From NCBI GenBank assembly GCA_003550305.1, contig QKYT01000057.1:180141-244140 (forward strand): a DNA stretch of 64,000 bases, in the 5' to 3' direction. The notes beneath the pieces were generated by a model, which saw only the letters and a list, made by a program, of their open reading frames with translations, had not been told where the DNA came from and made no database searches. Positions 22,831 through 35,268 of this stretch are shown here, piece after piece. Both the position numbers and the translations under genes were made by a program. Position 1 is the first letter of the stretch; the number at the start of each line of letters is the position of its first letter. This DNA is from Glomus cerebriforme. Taxonomy: Eukaryota; Glomeromycota; Glomeromycetes; Glomerales; Glomeraceae.

Positions 22831-25041
22831 TATTTATTTATTATTTAATTATACGAAGACAAGGTAAAGAAAAGAAAAAAGAATTTGAAACGAAGAGAGA
22901 AACAAGGAAATTTTGGAGAACAAAATGAATTGTTAAAAAATCGGAGTTGAACGTAGAAAAAAGCACAATATATATGAAAAAAAAATTGTTTATGATCTAA
23001 TCGAAGAGATCACAAATCACAAATACTTTTTTTAAATATAATAATTTCTAATAGAGTAAAAAAGATGATATCTAGATAATTCCCTGTCACGAATCACAGT
23101 GAATGTTTATTGATATTCGAAATATGATAAAAAGGAAATAAGGAAATACGAAAATACAACATCCCAAAAAGTCAATTACAATAAATATTTTGATAATATA
23201 AAAAAAAAGAAAATTATAAATCGGGAATACTATGAGTGATATGTTTATTTTTATAATTTTTGTTTACTATGACTCTATCGGGTTGTCACTTGTTAGGTTG
23301 TCAAATCTACTACGAGGGGGGGGAATCGTATGAATATTAAAAGTTGATTTACTCTTAAATTTATAATTTTTACAACATTCTTTTTATCAAACATATCAAT
23401 TCGATTTTGAATATAATAATAATTAAATCGTGATACGTGAGGCAATTGTATTTAAAAATCATAGAACAAATCATTTTAAATTGTGGACTTGTGTAAGCTG
23501 CAAAAAAAATAAAAGTTTGTGTATCGAATTAAATGAGTACGCCAAGAATTAAAAATTTAAAATCTTTAAAATTTTTTGATAAATTAAACAAATTTGTTTA
23601 GTCCATTTATTCTTTATGTCATTTCTTTTCTATAAATTACTATAATTATATTTACTGCATTATTATTGTCATCATCTTTGTGTACCGACGTAGGAATTGT
23701 GACTTCTTGTTATTGTAAATGCAATAACTGGAAACATTAAATGGTACCCAACGTCATAATTAATTAATATCTACACATATAAGAGTGTTTTTTGCTCATT
23801 AAGTAAGTGAACCCGGATATTCATTATATATAAGAATTTGGCAGTTGCAATGCACGTATGTATGATTGTGTAAATCATTTTTTCTAATTTGGAATAAAGG
23901 AACTTAAAATGGACTTTTTTTACTCTTTTTTTTTTTTTTTTCTTTGAGAAAGAAATTACATAGATAATCCGTGTCAATGAAAGAAATAATTGTGATTATT
24001 ATTCGGATAATACAATAATTCACATTCCGTAATTTGTAATTTGACAGTGATCATCTGGTCAAAAGACCAAAAAAAAAAAAACAAAAGGATCATGAGCGGG
24101 TGATCCGTAAACCATATAATCTCGTAGTTTCTATATAAGTATTAATTGTTCTTTAATTTTAGTGAAATATGATAGAACGAACGATTGACCGATTCGATAC
24201 GCATATACTGTTAGAATGAAAACTTTTATATTCATATCAGTCAGATTTTGATTGACACATCCCTGAAAATATATACTTTACGAAAATTATCGCTCTCAAA
24301 ACATAGATAAGACTGAATGTATGTGTGACAAAGCTAGTTATTGTTTAAGGCTTAACAACAATATTACGTTTAATTCATACAAGTCGATCTTTTTTAAACG
24401 ATTCATTTCATAATAAGTTAATACAAAAGTTATTAAAAGAACGTGCTTACCATAAAAAAAAATTGAGAATCTTTTGATTCTATTTATGGTCAAAGCTCCT
24501 TATTATAGTGACATTTCGATATAATCACTTTAAAGAACTTTTTGAATAGATCACAAGACCATATAAATATTTGGATCGGTTACCTTTAGATCTAGATTCT
24601 AGATCGACTTTTTCTTAACGCAAACCACTTTTGCTCACAATAACAAGATTACAAGACTCTCTATATTAAATGAAGTTTATTATTATTCACATGCTACCCT
24701 TCAGCAACCTGAATTCTTTAAAGTAGAAGATTCAAACTCATTTTTTCTGATGTTTAAATTGGATTTTTAAATAAATACCCCGCTTATATTATAGACCAGA
24801 AGATTTTGTTACCTAATTTAGGTTAGTGCTGACAGATAATCAGTTTCATTGTCAAAAGGAAAATGTATAATACCAATTTAGCGGGTTAATTTCTGATTCG
24901 CAAATTACGTTATATAAAGTTTCATGAATAAATAAAGTTTATTAAGCCTCTCGTTTTAAAATTTTATTATTTTGGTTATAATAATTTACAACTTTAAAAA
25001 ATTTATTTATTTATTTAACTAAAATAGTCCTTAAGAACATA

Positions 25042-25072
<31 letters not shown>

Positions 25073-25091
25073 TTCACTTGAATTAAAATTA
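22831..25091. other. Intergenic between glycosyltransferases B and C
   Basis: About 2.3 kb: promoter side of B and 3' side of C. A, T-run and simple AT tracts are present, but no gene, element or RNA could be supported. Confidence 0.5.
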
Positions 25092-27020
25092 CTAATCAAC
25101 TCTATACCAAATATCCCAAACGTTCTTTAAATGACTTGATTTTTTCTTTATCTCTTTCTTTCTTGCTTCAATTACTTTCTTTGTGAATCGAGAATTATAA
25201 CGTCCACAAAATTTCGGACAATATACAAAATAATCAGCTTGTATTAAAACCAATTTATCTAATATTCCTTGTATACCAGCTCCCATCAATTCGGATTTTA
25301 TCCATTTATTATTTTTTGGAAGATAATCGAATGGATGCATTGAAATCCAAGTATTTAAATCTACTGAAGAATTTAATGTTTGAATTGCAATAGTATTAAG
25401 TTCTGATATTTCATGCCAAGTTGAAGATTGAGCTTTCTTTTCTCCTAATAAAGGATAATCTGTCGCTAAATATATATTACTTATACCAGTTTTATGTTGT
25501 TTTTCTTTAATCCATTTTACCAAATTATTTGCACAAGTAGGCATCAATCTTTGTATTCCATGTTCCATTCTCCAATGAGTTGCAATATAAGGTCTTAATT
25601 TTTGTGAAACCGAATTTGCCGCATTTACAATATGTTCAGCATAATCTATTGGATCATGAGTTTTGAATAAAGCATGACGTACTTCATGTTTAACTAATAA
25701 TACTTCAGCTTCTACATTAAATTCTTTTAACATAATTTTTTCAAATTTTTCACCATGTCCTGAATTTAATACTTTAAATATTGTACTATCATTTAATTTT
25801 AAATCAAAGAATCTTAAACAATTTGCTTGATTTAAATATTTAACAAATGGTTTAACTTCCTTTACCATATATTGAGGAAATTCAGGTGCAATAAATCCAT
25901 GAAAAGTGTCCGGTTTATCTTTTCTTTCTTTTGTCCAATCTTGAAATTCTTTTTGTGTAATAAATTTAACATTAGGAAATCTTTGTTTAAGTTTTTCTAC
26001 ATTATAATAAAAATCAAAAGAAAATGGTCTACAAGCAAATATATGAGAATTTCCAACATTCGTTAATACCATTGTTCGATTTAATTTTTCAGCTAATTGT
26101 AAAAATGATAAAAAATGTTGATTTGCTTGAGTTTCTTGTTCTGGTGGATAATATGCAAATAAAAATTTACATTTATCAGATTGACAATATTGTTGATTAA
26201 TTTCAATGTCAGTTTTATTATCATTAGTTAATGATGATCCTATTGATGTCGTCTTTAAATAAATATACAAAATTCAATCATGAGTATTATAAAATAATAT
26301 TTTAATAATAATAAAGATTAGAATTTCAATTACTTACATCATGAGATTTGGAATCTTTATTAATATTATTAATGTCAGAAGGAGAAATTGTTGAGGATGG
26401 AATTGATGATGATCTTGTTGATGTGATCTTTTAGGTTGAATCAAAAAATAAATATATAATATATTTTTATGGTTAGTGTGATTAAATGTCAAATAATATT
26501 GAGAATACATATATATAGTATTAATCAAGTTTACTCACATCTTGCGATGTTTCATCAGATGTTGACGGAGAAGGGATTTCTGTTGGTTTCGTCTTAAAAT
26601 AATTAAAAAATTCTTTTTGAATTAGATTCAGTAAATAAATAAATATATATATATATATTAAGTAACAAGTTACTTACATCTTCTGATATAGTCGTAAAAT
26701 CTTCTTTATCGATATCAGATAGAGATGATTCAGTTGGAAAAGGAATCGATAACGATTTTTCCGGTATCTTTAAAAATAAAAAAAATCCAAGAATTTAGAT
26801 CTCAATAATAATTAATGAACAAAAAAATACAAACTTCAAAATTTACTTTATCTTGTGGTTGAATCACTGATGTTGATTCATGAATAAATGTATAATAAGA
26901 ATAATAAGAAATATTCCATAGTATAAACATTAACGCAATTGTCTTAATTATTATTAAAATCCAATCATGAAGTATGAAATACCAAGGAATATTCTTTGTA
27001 GGTGGTGAAGTCTTAAGCAT
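25092..27020 (-). CDS. O-fucosyltransferase-like type II membrane protein C, 522 aa, with multi-exon stem
   Basis: Five exons, all phase 0: 26847-27020 (58 codons: head plus anchor at about residues 22-42), 26678-26767 (30), 26539-26592 (18), 26338-26427 (30) and 25092-26252 (catalytic, 386 aa). The three middle exons encode only a Ser/Thr/Pro-rich stem. Each ends in an acidic GAT codon followed by GTAAGT or GTGAGT and starts just after a TTTAAAG-like acceptor. The catalytic exon has the same motifs as gene B, with HWRMEHG at about residues 362-368 and IYLATDYPLLG. Skipping any middle exon would keep the frame. The stem is longer than in paralogues A and D, and the extra residues are likely O-glycosylation sites. 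Confidence 0.78.
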
Positions 27021-29652
27021 TTTATTATATATTATATATATTATATACTATATTGTTTTATTAAAATATATACTTGCAAAAAATAAAGGGAGAAAAAAAT
27101 TATTTTTTAAAAAAAAAAAAAATTCAATTCAGCTGGATTTTCCAGAGGTCTTATTAAGGTAAAAAAGCTTTTTTATTTTTGGATATCTAAATCAGAATCC
27201 AAATGAATTTATTTCATTTATAACAAGATTTTTGGCGTGACGAAAGTACAAAAACAATGACCTTAGGATACATCAAAATAAAAAAAATCATATCATTTCA
27301 AGTGATCAATTTAGGAAACTTACTTTACCAAAAAGAAATTCGTCACAATCATTTTACAATCATTAATACTAAAAATACTTTTAGTGAACTTTTTTAACCT
27401 TATTTTTAAAAAGTATATTCATAAAAAAAATTCCTTATTTGGTTTTATTTTCAAAATTTTTAATCAGTTGTAAATATTGATTAAAAATTCTTGGCAGAAA
27501 ATAAACACGTGTGATCGGTACTCGCATTAATGATTACACAAATTCATCATGTTAATGTAAAATAAACTTTAAACTTCAATAAAGTATTTTTTTTTTTAAA
27601 AAAAAAAAAGTATAAAAAAAGTCAAAAAAAAAATATATATAATATATAAAATAATAATCAATAATTGTAAGCACCTTTAATGTTCGATAAGTTGATCATT
27701 CGATTATTTTATAAGCATTGTTACATAATAATATTTGAAGATACAATGACCCAAAATTTAAGAAATTTGATGGGAGCACAACAAATTTTTTGTTCGCATA
27801 AAATTAGAAGTACCCTGCAGGATAAAAAAAAAATAAAGTTAAATATAGGATAATCGACTGCGCATTTTTGACAAGACAACAAAAACAAAAAATTTCAAGT
27901 TAGTCCTTGTAAAGAAATCATTTTCTAAATATGGTTGAAAAGAAAAAAAGATAACAATAAAATTGGAATATCTTGTAAATCAAAAGAACAAAAATCTTTT
28001 TTTTTAAACGGTAAATGAAATGAATGTGAAAAAAAAATCGGGACATCCGTTATCATGAACACGTCATTTACAAAATAACGTATTACTATCATACGATTTA
28101 TGCTTTTGATTTTTAAAGGAATTATGATTCCGATCCGATAAGGTTTTTTAAACCAAATATTTTGTAGGAAAATCGGTCTAAAAAAGGAAAATTCCGCCAG
28201 GAAGAGTGTAGTGATACAATGGAGCTAAATTTAGTTTCTCTTAAAAATACTGTTTACAAGTTTTTATATACTGTATATTTACAAAGCTAGATCATAAACT
28301 TCATTTAACATGCTTGTTTAACTCTTTTTTCACAAGATAAAAAATGAAAAAGCCGACAAGAAAAGTTTAGTTGTGTCATTATACATTTTAGCGTATAAAA
28401 AAAAGAATATCTTTTAAGAAAAACAAACAAAATGGTAAAAGTGTGAAGAATAACATCTGTTCATCACCCACAATAATAACGCATTATGTAACAAACCTAA
28501 AAATACATTTCGAATAATATTTTTTTAATGGATATATATGTGCACGGATGACGGATTTTCTGCAAATCTACAAGGACTACGCCACAATTAAAAACGCCCA
28601 TTGTATTAAGAAGGATTAATTTTTATATAAATTATAATTTTTTTCATATAATTTATAATGTAAATATAATTTATATCGGATAATTAAAAATTAAATATTC
28701 TAATATTTCACAAAATATTATAAATATAAAAATAAAAATAATGAATTGACGCGTTAATAAAATGATAACACAAAATATATTTAATGTATAAATAATAGCA
28801 AATATGCATCGTGGTATCTGGTCTGCTTTCATCTCGTATTACTCAAAATTATAAATTGATAGATTATGCATGTATTTGTGATAAACAAAAAACCTTTGAT
28901 CCATTTCATTTTTTCAATGTTAAATACTAATTAAAAACATTTTGTATTTTATTGATTTTGCCAAGAAAAAAAAACTGAATAACTAAATATTTCTTTTGAT
29001 TCACATGCAATTTTATTTATTTTGTAAAATAATATCCAAATTATCTATTATAAATAAACTTTAAATAGTCTTTACATTATATATTAAATTCCTAATTTTG
29101 TCGTGTAACGTAATTTTTTAATATAAATTTTATTTAAAAGGTTTGTATGACCATCAATTTTGTCACAGCCTATATATTTATTATTAGTACATTTTGTATT
29201 ATTTATATATTTTTATTATGTTAAATTTATATTAAATGCTTTTTATTCTACACCACTTAACCAGACTAGCCGTATAGGCATATACTTAATTTAGTATTTT
29301 TATGCATTTAATATGTGTGTATACTCTTATTTATTATACAGCGTTAGTATATAACGTTAGTATATATTACGTTAGTGTACAATATAATGATTTCCATTTA
29401 TAACAATTAAATAAATTTTTTGTCTACCTTTTTTTTTTTAAAAAAAAAAAAAAAATTTTTTTAAATTATAAATACGAGTTACAGAATCCTTTTTGTTCAA
29501 AAAAGTGAAATTATTCTCTTTTTTTTCTCTTTCGTCATCTTTAAAAAAAAATATTATCAAAAAAAAAAAAAAAAAAATTATTATTTATATTATATATATA
29601 ATATATCCTTTCACAAATAAATTTTACGAATCATTCAAATTTAATTTTTAAT
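27021..29652. promoter_or_regulatory. Divergent intergenic region between glycosyltransferases C and D
   Basis: About 2.6 kb between the starts of C (minus) and D (plus), so it must hold both promoters. It contains A/T homopolymers (for example 27590-27610 and 29430-29460) and a TA microsatellite at 29590-29606 close to the D start. No gene or mobile element seen. Confidence 0.45.
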
Positions 29653-31114
29653 ATGACGAGAGAGCAAACTTTCTCAGTCCCTCGGGATATGAGAAAACGA
29701 ATTTCATATTTCGTATTTTGTGTAATATTTTTATCCAGTATTGCAAATTTCATGTTTATGATTTTGCCAAGAATGTTATATCCTGGCGAATACATGAAAG
29801 TCAATAATAAAGTCTTATGTGACCAAGTAAGTTACTTTCCTCTTATTCCTTTTTTTTTTTTTTTAATTCTTTTCTCTAAAAGTTCTTTTATTAAAGAGAA
29901 ATCAATCCATCGAACAAAACTTTGAGGAGGATGAATTTGAATACATAAAAAATGTTCACGAACATGATAAAAAGGTTAATCAAAAATATTGTAATGGGTC
30001 GAAATGTAAATTTTTATTGGCCTATTTTCCACCAGCTATGGATACGTCAATAACTAATATTGAATATTTGACTTATGTGAAATTGGCGGAATCACTCGGT
30101 CGAATAATGGTATTAACAAACGTTGGATCCAAAAGGATTTCCACATGTCAACAATTTCCATTCAGTCTTTATTATGATGTAGATAGATTACAAAAAAATT
30201 ATCCTAAAGTAAAATTTATCACCCAAAATGAATTTCAACAATGGTCTCATCAAAGATATGATAAACCATCAACTTCTCATTATTATTTAACTGATGGTGG
30301 TGAAGAAAATTCTGTAAATGATCTCCCTCCTTATTCGGATTCTTTAAAAAAGATTTGGTGTTTCGATAAATTTAAATTAAAATTAAATAATACTACACCA
30401 TTTAAACAATTAAGAGTATCATGGAATTCCTGGGATGAAAATAATAATGGAAGAGATATATTAAAAAATTTTCTTATAAATAATTTACAAGATAATTCCG
30501 ATGTTTTATTAATTAGACATGATATAAGAGAACCTTTATTCGTATCAAATTTACCTTCTTTACCTTACGCTAAACACATTAATGATGCTGCTATAAAAAT
30601 TACAAATTCTTTAAGACCTTACATAGCAGTTCATTGGGATGTTGAACATACGGAGGGTTCGGCTTTATCAACCTGCGCTCCAAATCTTTTATATAGGATA
30701 CAGAAAACAATCGATCGATCTAGTATAGAAAATATTTATTTTGTTTCGGATTATCCGTTACGATATTTAAATGATATAATTTCTTCTAATTCTACTCAAC
30801 CTTTTATTAAATCATCTCATCATTTTTCTTACATTCATACTAAAACGATGGACCTTATAACATCAACAATTCCATATCACACTGCTGATTCTTTGGGAGT
30901 TATGAAATATTTTGAGGATGTTTTAAAAGATGAACTTGAAGATAGTAGTAGCATAAGAGATATTATAGATAAATTAGTTTGTATTAATGCTGATAGGTAC
31001 ATTGCTTTACCCAAATGGCCTTGTAATGAACTTCTTGACTCTAAAAGGTCAAAAATGATTGCGGAAATAAGAAGTCTTAAATATAATGAAGAATCATCCG
31101 TTATAAGATTTTAA
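29653..31114 (+). CDS. O-fucosyltransferase-like type II membrane protein D, 463 aa, lacking the HxR arginine
   Basis: Two exons, 29653-29826 and 29897-31114, phase 0, with a 70-bp intron (GTAAGT...AAAG). Exon 1 encodes a basic head (MRKRISY) and an anchor at about residues 18-38. Exon 2 encodes the transferase-like domain: CKFLLAYFPPAMDTS, AESLGRIMVLTNVGS and IYFVSDYPL. Where the paralogues have H-W-R, this protein has H-W-D at about residues 304-306; the following Glu is kept. The EQET segment is also changed, to AMDTS. The frame is open throughout, so it may be a non-catalytic or neofunctionalised member of the family. It is the only member of the A-D group on the plus strand. Confidence 0.7.
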
Positions 31115-31187
31115 ATTTGAGCGAAGTTTCTTTGAAAAAAAACACTATTTATTCAATTCCTGTCTTAATTTAATTTTTTTTTTTTTT

Positions 31188-31267
31188 NNNNNNNNNNNNN
31201 NNNNNNNNNNNNNNNNNNNNNNNNNNNNNNNNNNNNNNNNNNNNNNNNNNNNNNNNNNNNNNNNNNN
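31188..31267. other. Assembly gap of 80 N inside a poly(T) tract
   Basis: N from 31188 to 31267, preceded and followed by T-runs. Gap length is probably nominal. It lies between genes D and E. Confidence 0.98.
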
Positions 31268-31814
31268 TTTTTTTTTTTTTTTTTTTTTTTTTACTTAGAC
31301 GGGAATATGTATGCTTATATATACTTTTTAAAAATGTACAATATGCAAGCAATCCTTGATATCATTTAATCTCTTGGCATTTACTTATGAAAATGAGATG
31401 TTTCTTTTTTTAATAACGATAAATGGCAGAGCTGTTAATAAACGTGACTTGTAATTCTTGGCATAACTTCTTTCTTGGCAATATTATTGGTGTAGATTTT
31501 TTAATAATAAACAAAAGATTTTTGTTCGACCTACAGTAGGAAGGCTGAAACGAGTGAAACGTATATCGGCTTATCCTATAACATCACAGATTAACCATTA
31601 TTACATTATTTCGGGCATTTTGTTTTATAAATGTAGTTAGCGTTATGTGTAACCACATGATATTTAATTGACAGGGGTTTTTCTATATATATATGTATAT
31701 GTTGTATATGTAGTTTTTTTATATCATCTAAATTTTTTTTTCTTTTCCCTTATTCGATATTTCGAATTTCATTACAATCATTTAAATACGATATAAATAT
31801 TTTATAAACCGAAG
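31268..31814. promoter_or_regulatory. Upstream region of glycosyltransferase E
   Basis: No gene. A TATATATATGTATATG stretch at about 31684-31700 and a pyrimidine-rich tract (31728-31750) precede the E start. A similar T-rich tract (CTAAATTTTTTCTTTT) precedes gene F, suggesting the promoter was duplicated with the gene. Confidence 0.45.
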
Positions 31815-33257
31815 ATGTTTCGTGAAAAGATTGATTCGCATGAACGATTACAATCAAGGAACAGATTTTTATTTAAAACATTATTTCCAATAATAGTATT
31901 AACATTATTTTTAACATTTTACACATTTTCAACTGAAATCTTAATAATAACTGCACCAACACCTTCTACTACTACTACTACTACTAACAATAATACCATA
32001 TCTGATAGTATTAATATAACATTTCCTTCCGATTCCAATGAAGAAAAATTCTTGACATATTTACCTCATAGTGGATTTCATAATCAACATGGAGCACTCA
32101 TGAATTCAATAATGATGGCATACCTAACGAATCGTACATTAATTTTACCACCTGTATTAGTTTATTACTATCCTTCTTTTAATGACTTTTATACTTTATA
32201 TGATAAATTAAACAAAACTATTAAAATTAAAACATATAGAATGAATCATTGTTCAGAAAGTGATCTTTTAACTGATGATGATAACGGTAGAATTAATGAT
32301 GATAACGTTGATAACATATTCAATTCCCAAATTCTTTGTAATAAAAGATATTCAAAATATGATAAATTTACAATGGTAGATTGGGAACAAATATTTGATT
32401 TTAGTGAAATAAGAAAATATGTTAAAATGATACATCGTGGGTATGATTTTTCATTAGATACTTTAAATCAAAAATTTAATTTTAGTAAAGATGATACTTT
32501 CTTAATAGTTGAAAAGGAACAATATGAATTAAGATTTTATGATAATGATGATTCAAATATTAGTCTTGAACAGTTTAAGAAAAAAATCTTGATATCAGAT
32601 TTATTGAAGATTGATCAGAAATTATTACATTTCTCTTCGTTATTTAGTCATCATAGGATCAAGTTGGAAAAAGAAAAGAATATAAACTTTGTTAATTTAA
32701 TTCATAATAAATTAACAATTAATAATCCGAACGTTTTAAGGGTCACTGATCACGTTATAAAAGAATTAGGTGGGAAAGGAAATTATTTTGGTTTACATAT
32801 TAGAGTAGGTGATGCAAAATTTCGAATTCATGAAGGAGATAGTATAAATATTATATATGATGAATTAATTAATTCTCTTGTAAAATTAGATTTAATTAGA
32901 GATTCAAAAAAATTCTTTAATTTTAATTTGAAAAAATGTTTAAAATATAATTTACCAATAATTTATATTGCAACAGATTCAGGAGATCCAAAAAGGGAAT
33001 TTGTGAAATTTTATAATAATATTCCATGTATATTTACTTTATTCGATTTTACAAAAGATTTAGAAAATTTTGGTAAAATTTCAAGTGATTTTGATAAAGA
33101 TATTGATTTAATTAATTTTTATATCCCTTTAATGGATTTATTAATTACAGCTCATGGTGGAATTTTTATTGGTACTAATGGAAGTACTTTTTCTAGAATG
33201 GCTTACGAAGTTCATAATTTAGATAATGGTAAAAATGCATTAGGACATTGGCCATGA
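31815..33257 (+). CDS. O-fucosyltransferase-family type II membrane protein E, 480 aa
   Basis: A single uninterrupted exon. Layout: short basic head, membrane anchor at about residues 20-38, a Thr/Asn-rich stem (about 48-72) encoded by ACT repeats, then the catalytic domain. Motifs: FLTYLPHSGFHNQ (79-91), TNRTLILPPVL (105-115), GLHIRVGD (326-333) and IYIATDS. GxxNQ plus HxRxGD are the expected O-FucT family signatures, with the HIR arginine intact. This is a subfamily different from A-D and G. Gene F, 266 bp downstream, is a tandem copy, and a third copy is decayed. Substrate not deducible. Confidence 0.78.
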   Translation: MFREKIDSHERLQSRNRFLFKTLFPIIVLTLFLTFYTFSTEILIITAPTPSTTTTTTNNNTISDSINITFPSDSNEEKFLTYLPHSGFHNQHGALMNSIMMAYLTNRTLILPPVLVYYYPSFNDFYTLYDKLNKTIKIKTYRMNHCSESDLLTDDDNGRINDDNVDNIFNSQILCNKRYSKYDKFTMVDWEQIFDFSEIRKYVKMIHRGYDFSLDTLNQKFNFSKDDTFLIVEKEQYELRFYDNDDSNISLEQFKKKILISDLLKIDQKLLHFSSLFSHHRIKLEKEKNINFVNLIHNKLTINNPNVLRVTDHVIKELGGKGNYFGLHIRVGDAKFRIHEGDSINIIYDELINSLVKLDLIRDSKKFFNFNLKKCLKYNLPIIYIATDSGDPKREFVKFYNNIPCIFTLFDFTKDLENFGKISSDFDKDIDLINFYIPLMDLLITAHGGIFIGTNGSTFSRMAYEVHNLDNGKNALGHWP

Positions 33258-33523
33258 ATTTATTATTTGTAGAATTTTTATTTGTATTTATTTCCATTTT
33301 AAAATGGGATTTTCAATTTTGTTGAATAAAAGTGTAACAAAATTTTAATTAAATGATATCAAATTTTTACACAGAGTTTTGTGTTTGTGTTTTTTAAAAT
33401 GTGTATATATACTGTTATATACTTTCTAAATTTTTTCTTTTTGTTGTATATTCAATTCATAAATCGATATATATATACATTTAAACATATAATTTAAAAA
33501 AAAAAAAAATAATAATAATAAAA

Positions 33524-34927
33524 ATGGTTCGTGAAAAAATCCATTCACATGAACGACTACAATTAAGGAACAAATCTTTATTTAAGATATTATTTCCAAT
33601 AATATTATTAACATTAATTTTAACACTTTATACATTTTCAACAGAAATCTTAATGATAACTCGTCCATCATCATCTAATAATAATATTACTACAACATCC
33701 GATATTAATATATTTAATTTTGATAAGAATGAAGAAAAATTCTTGACATATTTACCTCATAATGGATTTCATAATCAACGTATAGCTCTTATGAATTCAA
33801 TAATGATGGCGTACTTAACAAATCGTACATTAATTTTACCACCTGTATTAGCTTATTTTTATCCAAATACTGGGTTATTTAATAATTTATATAATAAATT
33901 AACTCGTATTGTTAAAATTAAAAAATATCGAATGAGTCATTGTTCAAAAAGTGATCCTTCAATACTAGATGATGATAATGATGGAAGAATAAACGATGAT
34001 GATTCACAAATTCTTTGTAATAAGAAATATTCAAAATATGATAAATTTACGATGTTAGATTGGGAACAAATATTTGATTTTAGTGAAATAAGAAAATATG
34101 TTAAAATGGTAAATCGTGGATATGATTTCTCATTTGATACATTAAATCAAAAATTTAATCTAAATGAAAATGATACATTCTTATTAATTGAAAATGAACA
34201 ATATAAATTTAGATTTTATGATAATGATGAATCAAACAAAAATCTTGGAAATTTTAAGAAAAAATTCTTAATATCAGATTTATTGAAGATTGATCAAAAA
34301 TTATTACATCTTTCTTCGTTATTTGGTAGTCATAAGATTATGTTGGAAAAAGAAAAGAATATAAAGTTTCTTAAATTAATTCATAATAAATTAATAATTA
34401 ATAATCCGAACGTTTTAAGGGTCACAGATCAAGTTATAAAAGAATTAGGTGGGAAAGGTACTTATTTTGGTTTACATATTAGAGTTGGTGATGCAGTATT
34501 TCGAATTCACAAAAAAGATACTATAAATATTATATATGATAAATTAATGAAATCTCTCATAAAATTTGATTTAATTAGAGATTCAAAAAAATTTTTTGAT
34601 TTTAATTTAGAAAAATGTTTAAAATATAATTTACCAATAATTTATATTGCAACAGATTCGAAAAATCCAAAAAAGGAATTTGTGAAATTTTATAATAATA
34701 TACCATGTGTATTTACTTTATTCGATTTTAAAAAAGATTTAGATAATTTTGGTAAAATATTAAGCGATTTTGATAAAGATATTGATTTAATTGATTTTTA
34801 TATACCTATAATGGATTTGTTAATCACAGCTCACAGTGGAAGTTTTATTGGTACTAGTAGAAGTACCTTTTCAAGTATGGCTTATGAAATACATAATTTA
34901 GATAAAAAAAATGCAGTAGGTCATTGA
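33524..34927 (+). CDS. O-fucosyltransferase-family type II membrane protein F, 467 aa
   Basis: A single exon and tandem duplicate of E, about three quarters identical by eye, with the same layout: head MVREKIHSHERLQ, anchor at about residues 20-38, short Ser/Thr/Asn stem, GFHNQ, TNRTLILPPVL, GLHIRVGD and IYIATDS. Compared with E it has a shorter stem and a shorter acidic DDD-rich loop, and it lacks the last few residues (ends NAVGH instead of NALGHWP). All key residues are kept, so it is probably functional. Only 266 bp separate it from E, including a conserved T-rich upstream tract. Confidence 0.78.
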   Translation: MVREKIHSHERLQLRNKSLFKILFPIILLTLILTLYTFSTEILMITRPSSSNNNITTTSDINIFNFDKNEEKFLTYLPHNGFHNQRIALMNSIMMAYLTNRTLILPPVLAYFYPNTGLFNNLYNKLTRIVKIKKYRMSHCSKSDPSILDDDNDGRINDDDSQILCNKKYSKYDKFTMLDWEQIFDFSEIRKYVKMVNRGYDFSFDTLNQKFNLNENDTFLLIENEQYKFRFYDNDESNKNLGNFKKKFLISDLLKIDQKLLHLSSLFGSHKIMLEKEKNIKFLKLIHNKLIINNPNVLRVTDQVIKELGGKGTYFGLHIRVGDAVFRIHKKDTINIIYDKLMKSLIKFDLIRDSKKFFDFNLEKCLKYNLPIIYIATDSKNPKKEFVKFYNNIPCVFTLFDFKKDLDNFGKILSDFDKDIDLIDFYIPIMDLLITAHSGSFIGTSRSTFSSMAYEIHNLDKKNAVGH

Positions 34928-35148
34928 TTTTAATTGGCATATTTCATTAGACATATAAATTGATATACGTTCTGCATTTGCTTCAATGTCAATGCAACTG
35001 ACACATCTCAAATTATTTTGTAAGAGTAGCATGTATCCTAAATAAATATAATTAATATTGAATTAAATTCTTCGGACTTAATGCATTTAAACGACTAAGT
35101 AAACTTATTCAATATCTTTTTAAAATTACAGGTTATTATTCTGTACCG

Positions 35149-35177
35149 GGGGGCACAGATTCTTATCCTGTGCTCCC
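35149..35177. repeat. GC-rich 10-bp hairpin
   Basis: Arms GGGGGCACAG and CTGTGCTCCC around a 9-base AT-rich loop, one G-T wobble. Stands out in AT-rich DNA about 220 bp after gene F. It could be a transcript 3'-end structure or part of a repeat end. Confidence 0.55.
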
Positions 35178-35268
35178 TCAACATAGATTCATTTTCATGG
35201 AAATATCTTTATTTTAAATTGACGTCTGAGGAAAATGTTATTTGATCATTTAATAAATATTAAAATAT

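Noticed and set aside
29827..29925. Read-through extension of the first frame of gene D
   Set aside because: A good donor (GTAAGT at 29827) and an acceptor at 29896 give a phase-0 join to the catalytic exon.
31170..31352. Minus-strand frame through the N gap
   Set aside because: It consists of poly(T) complement and unknown bases only.
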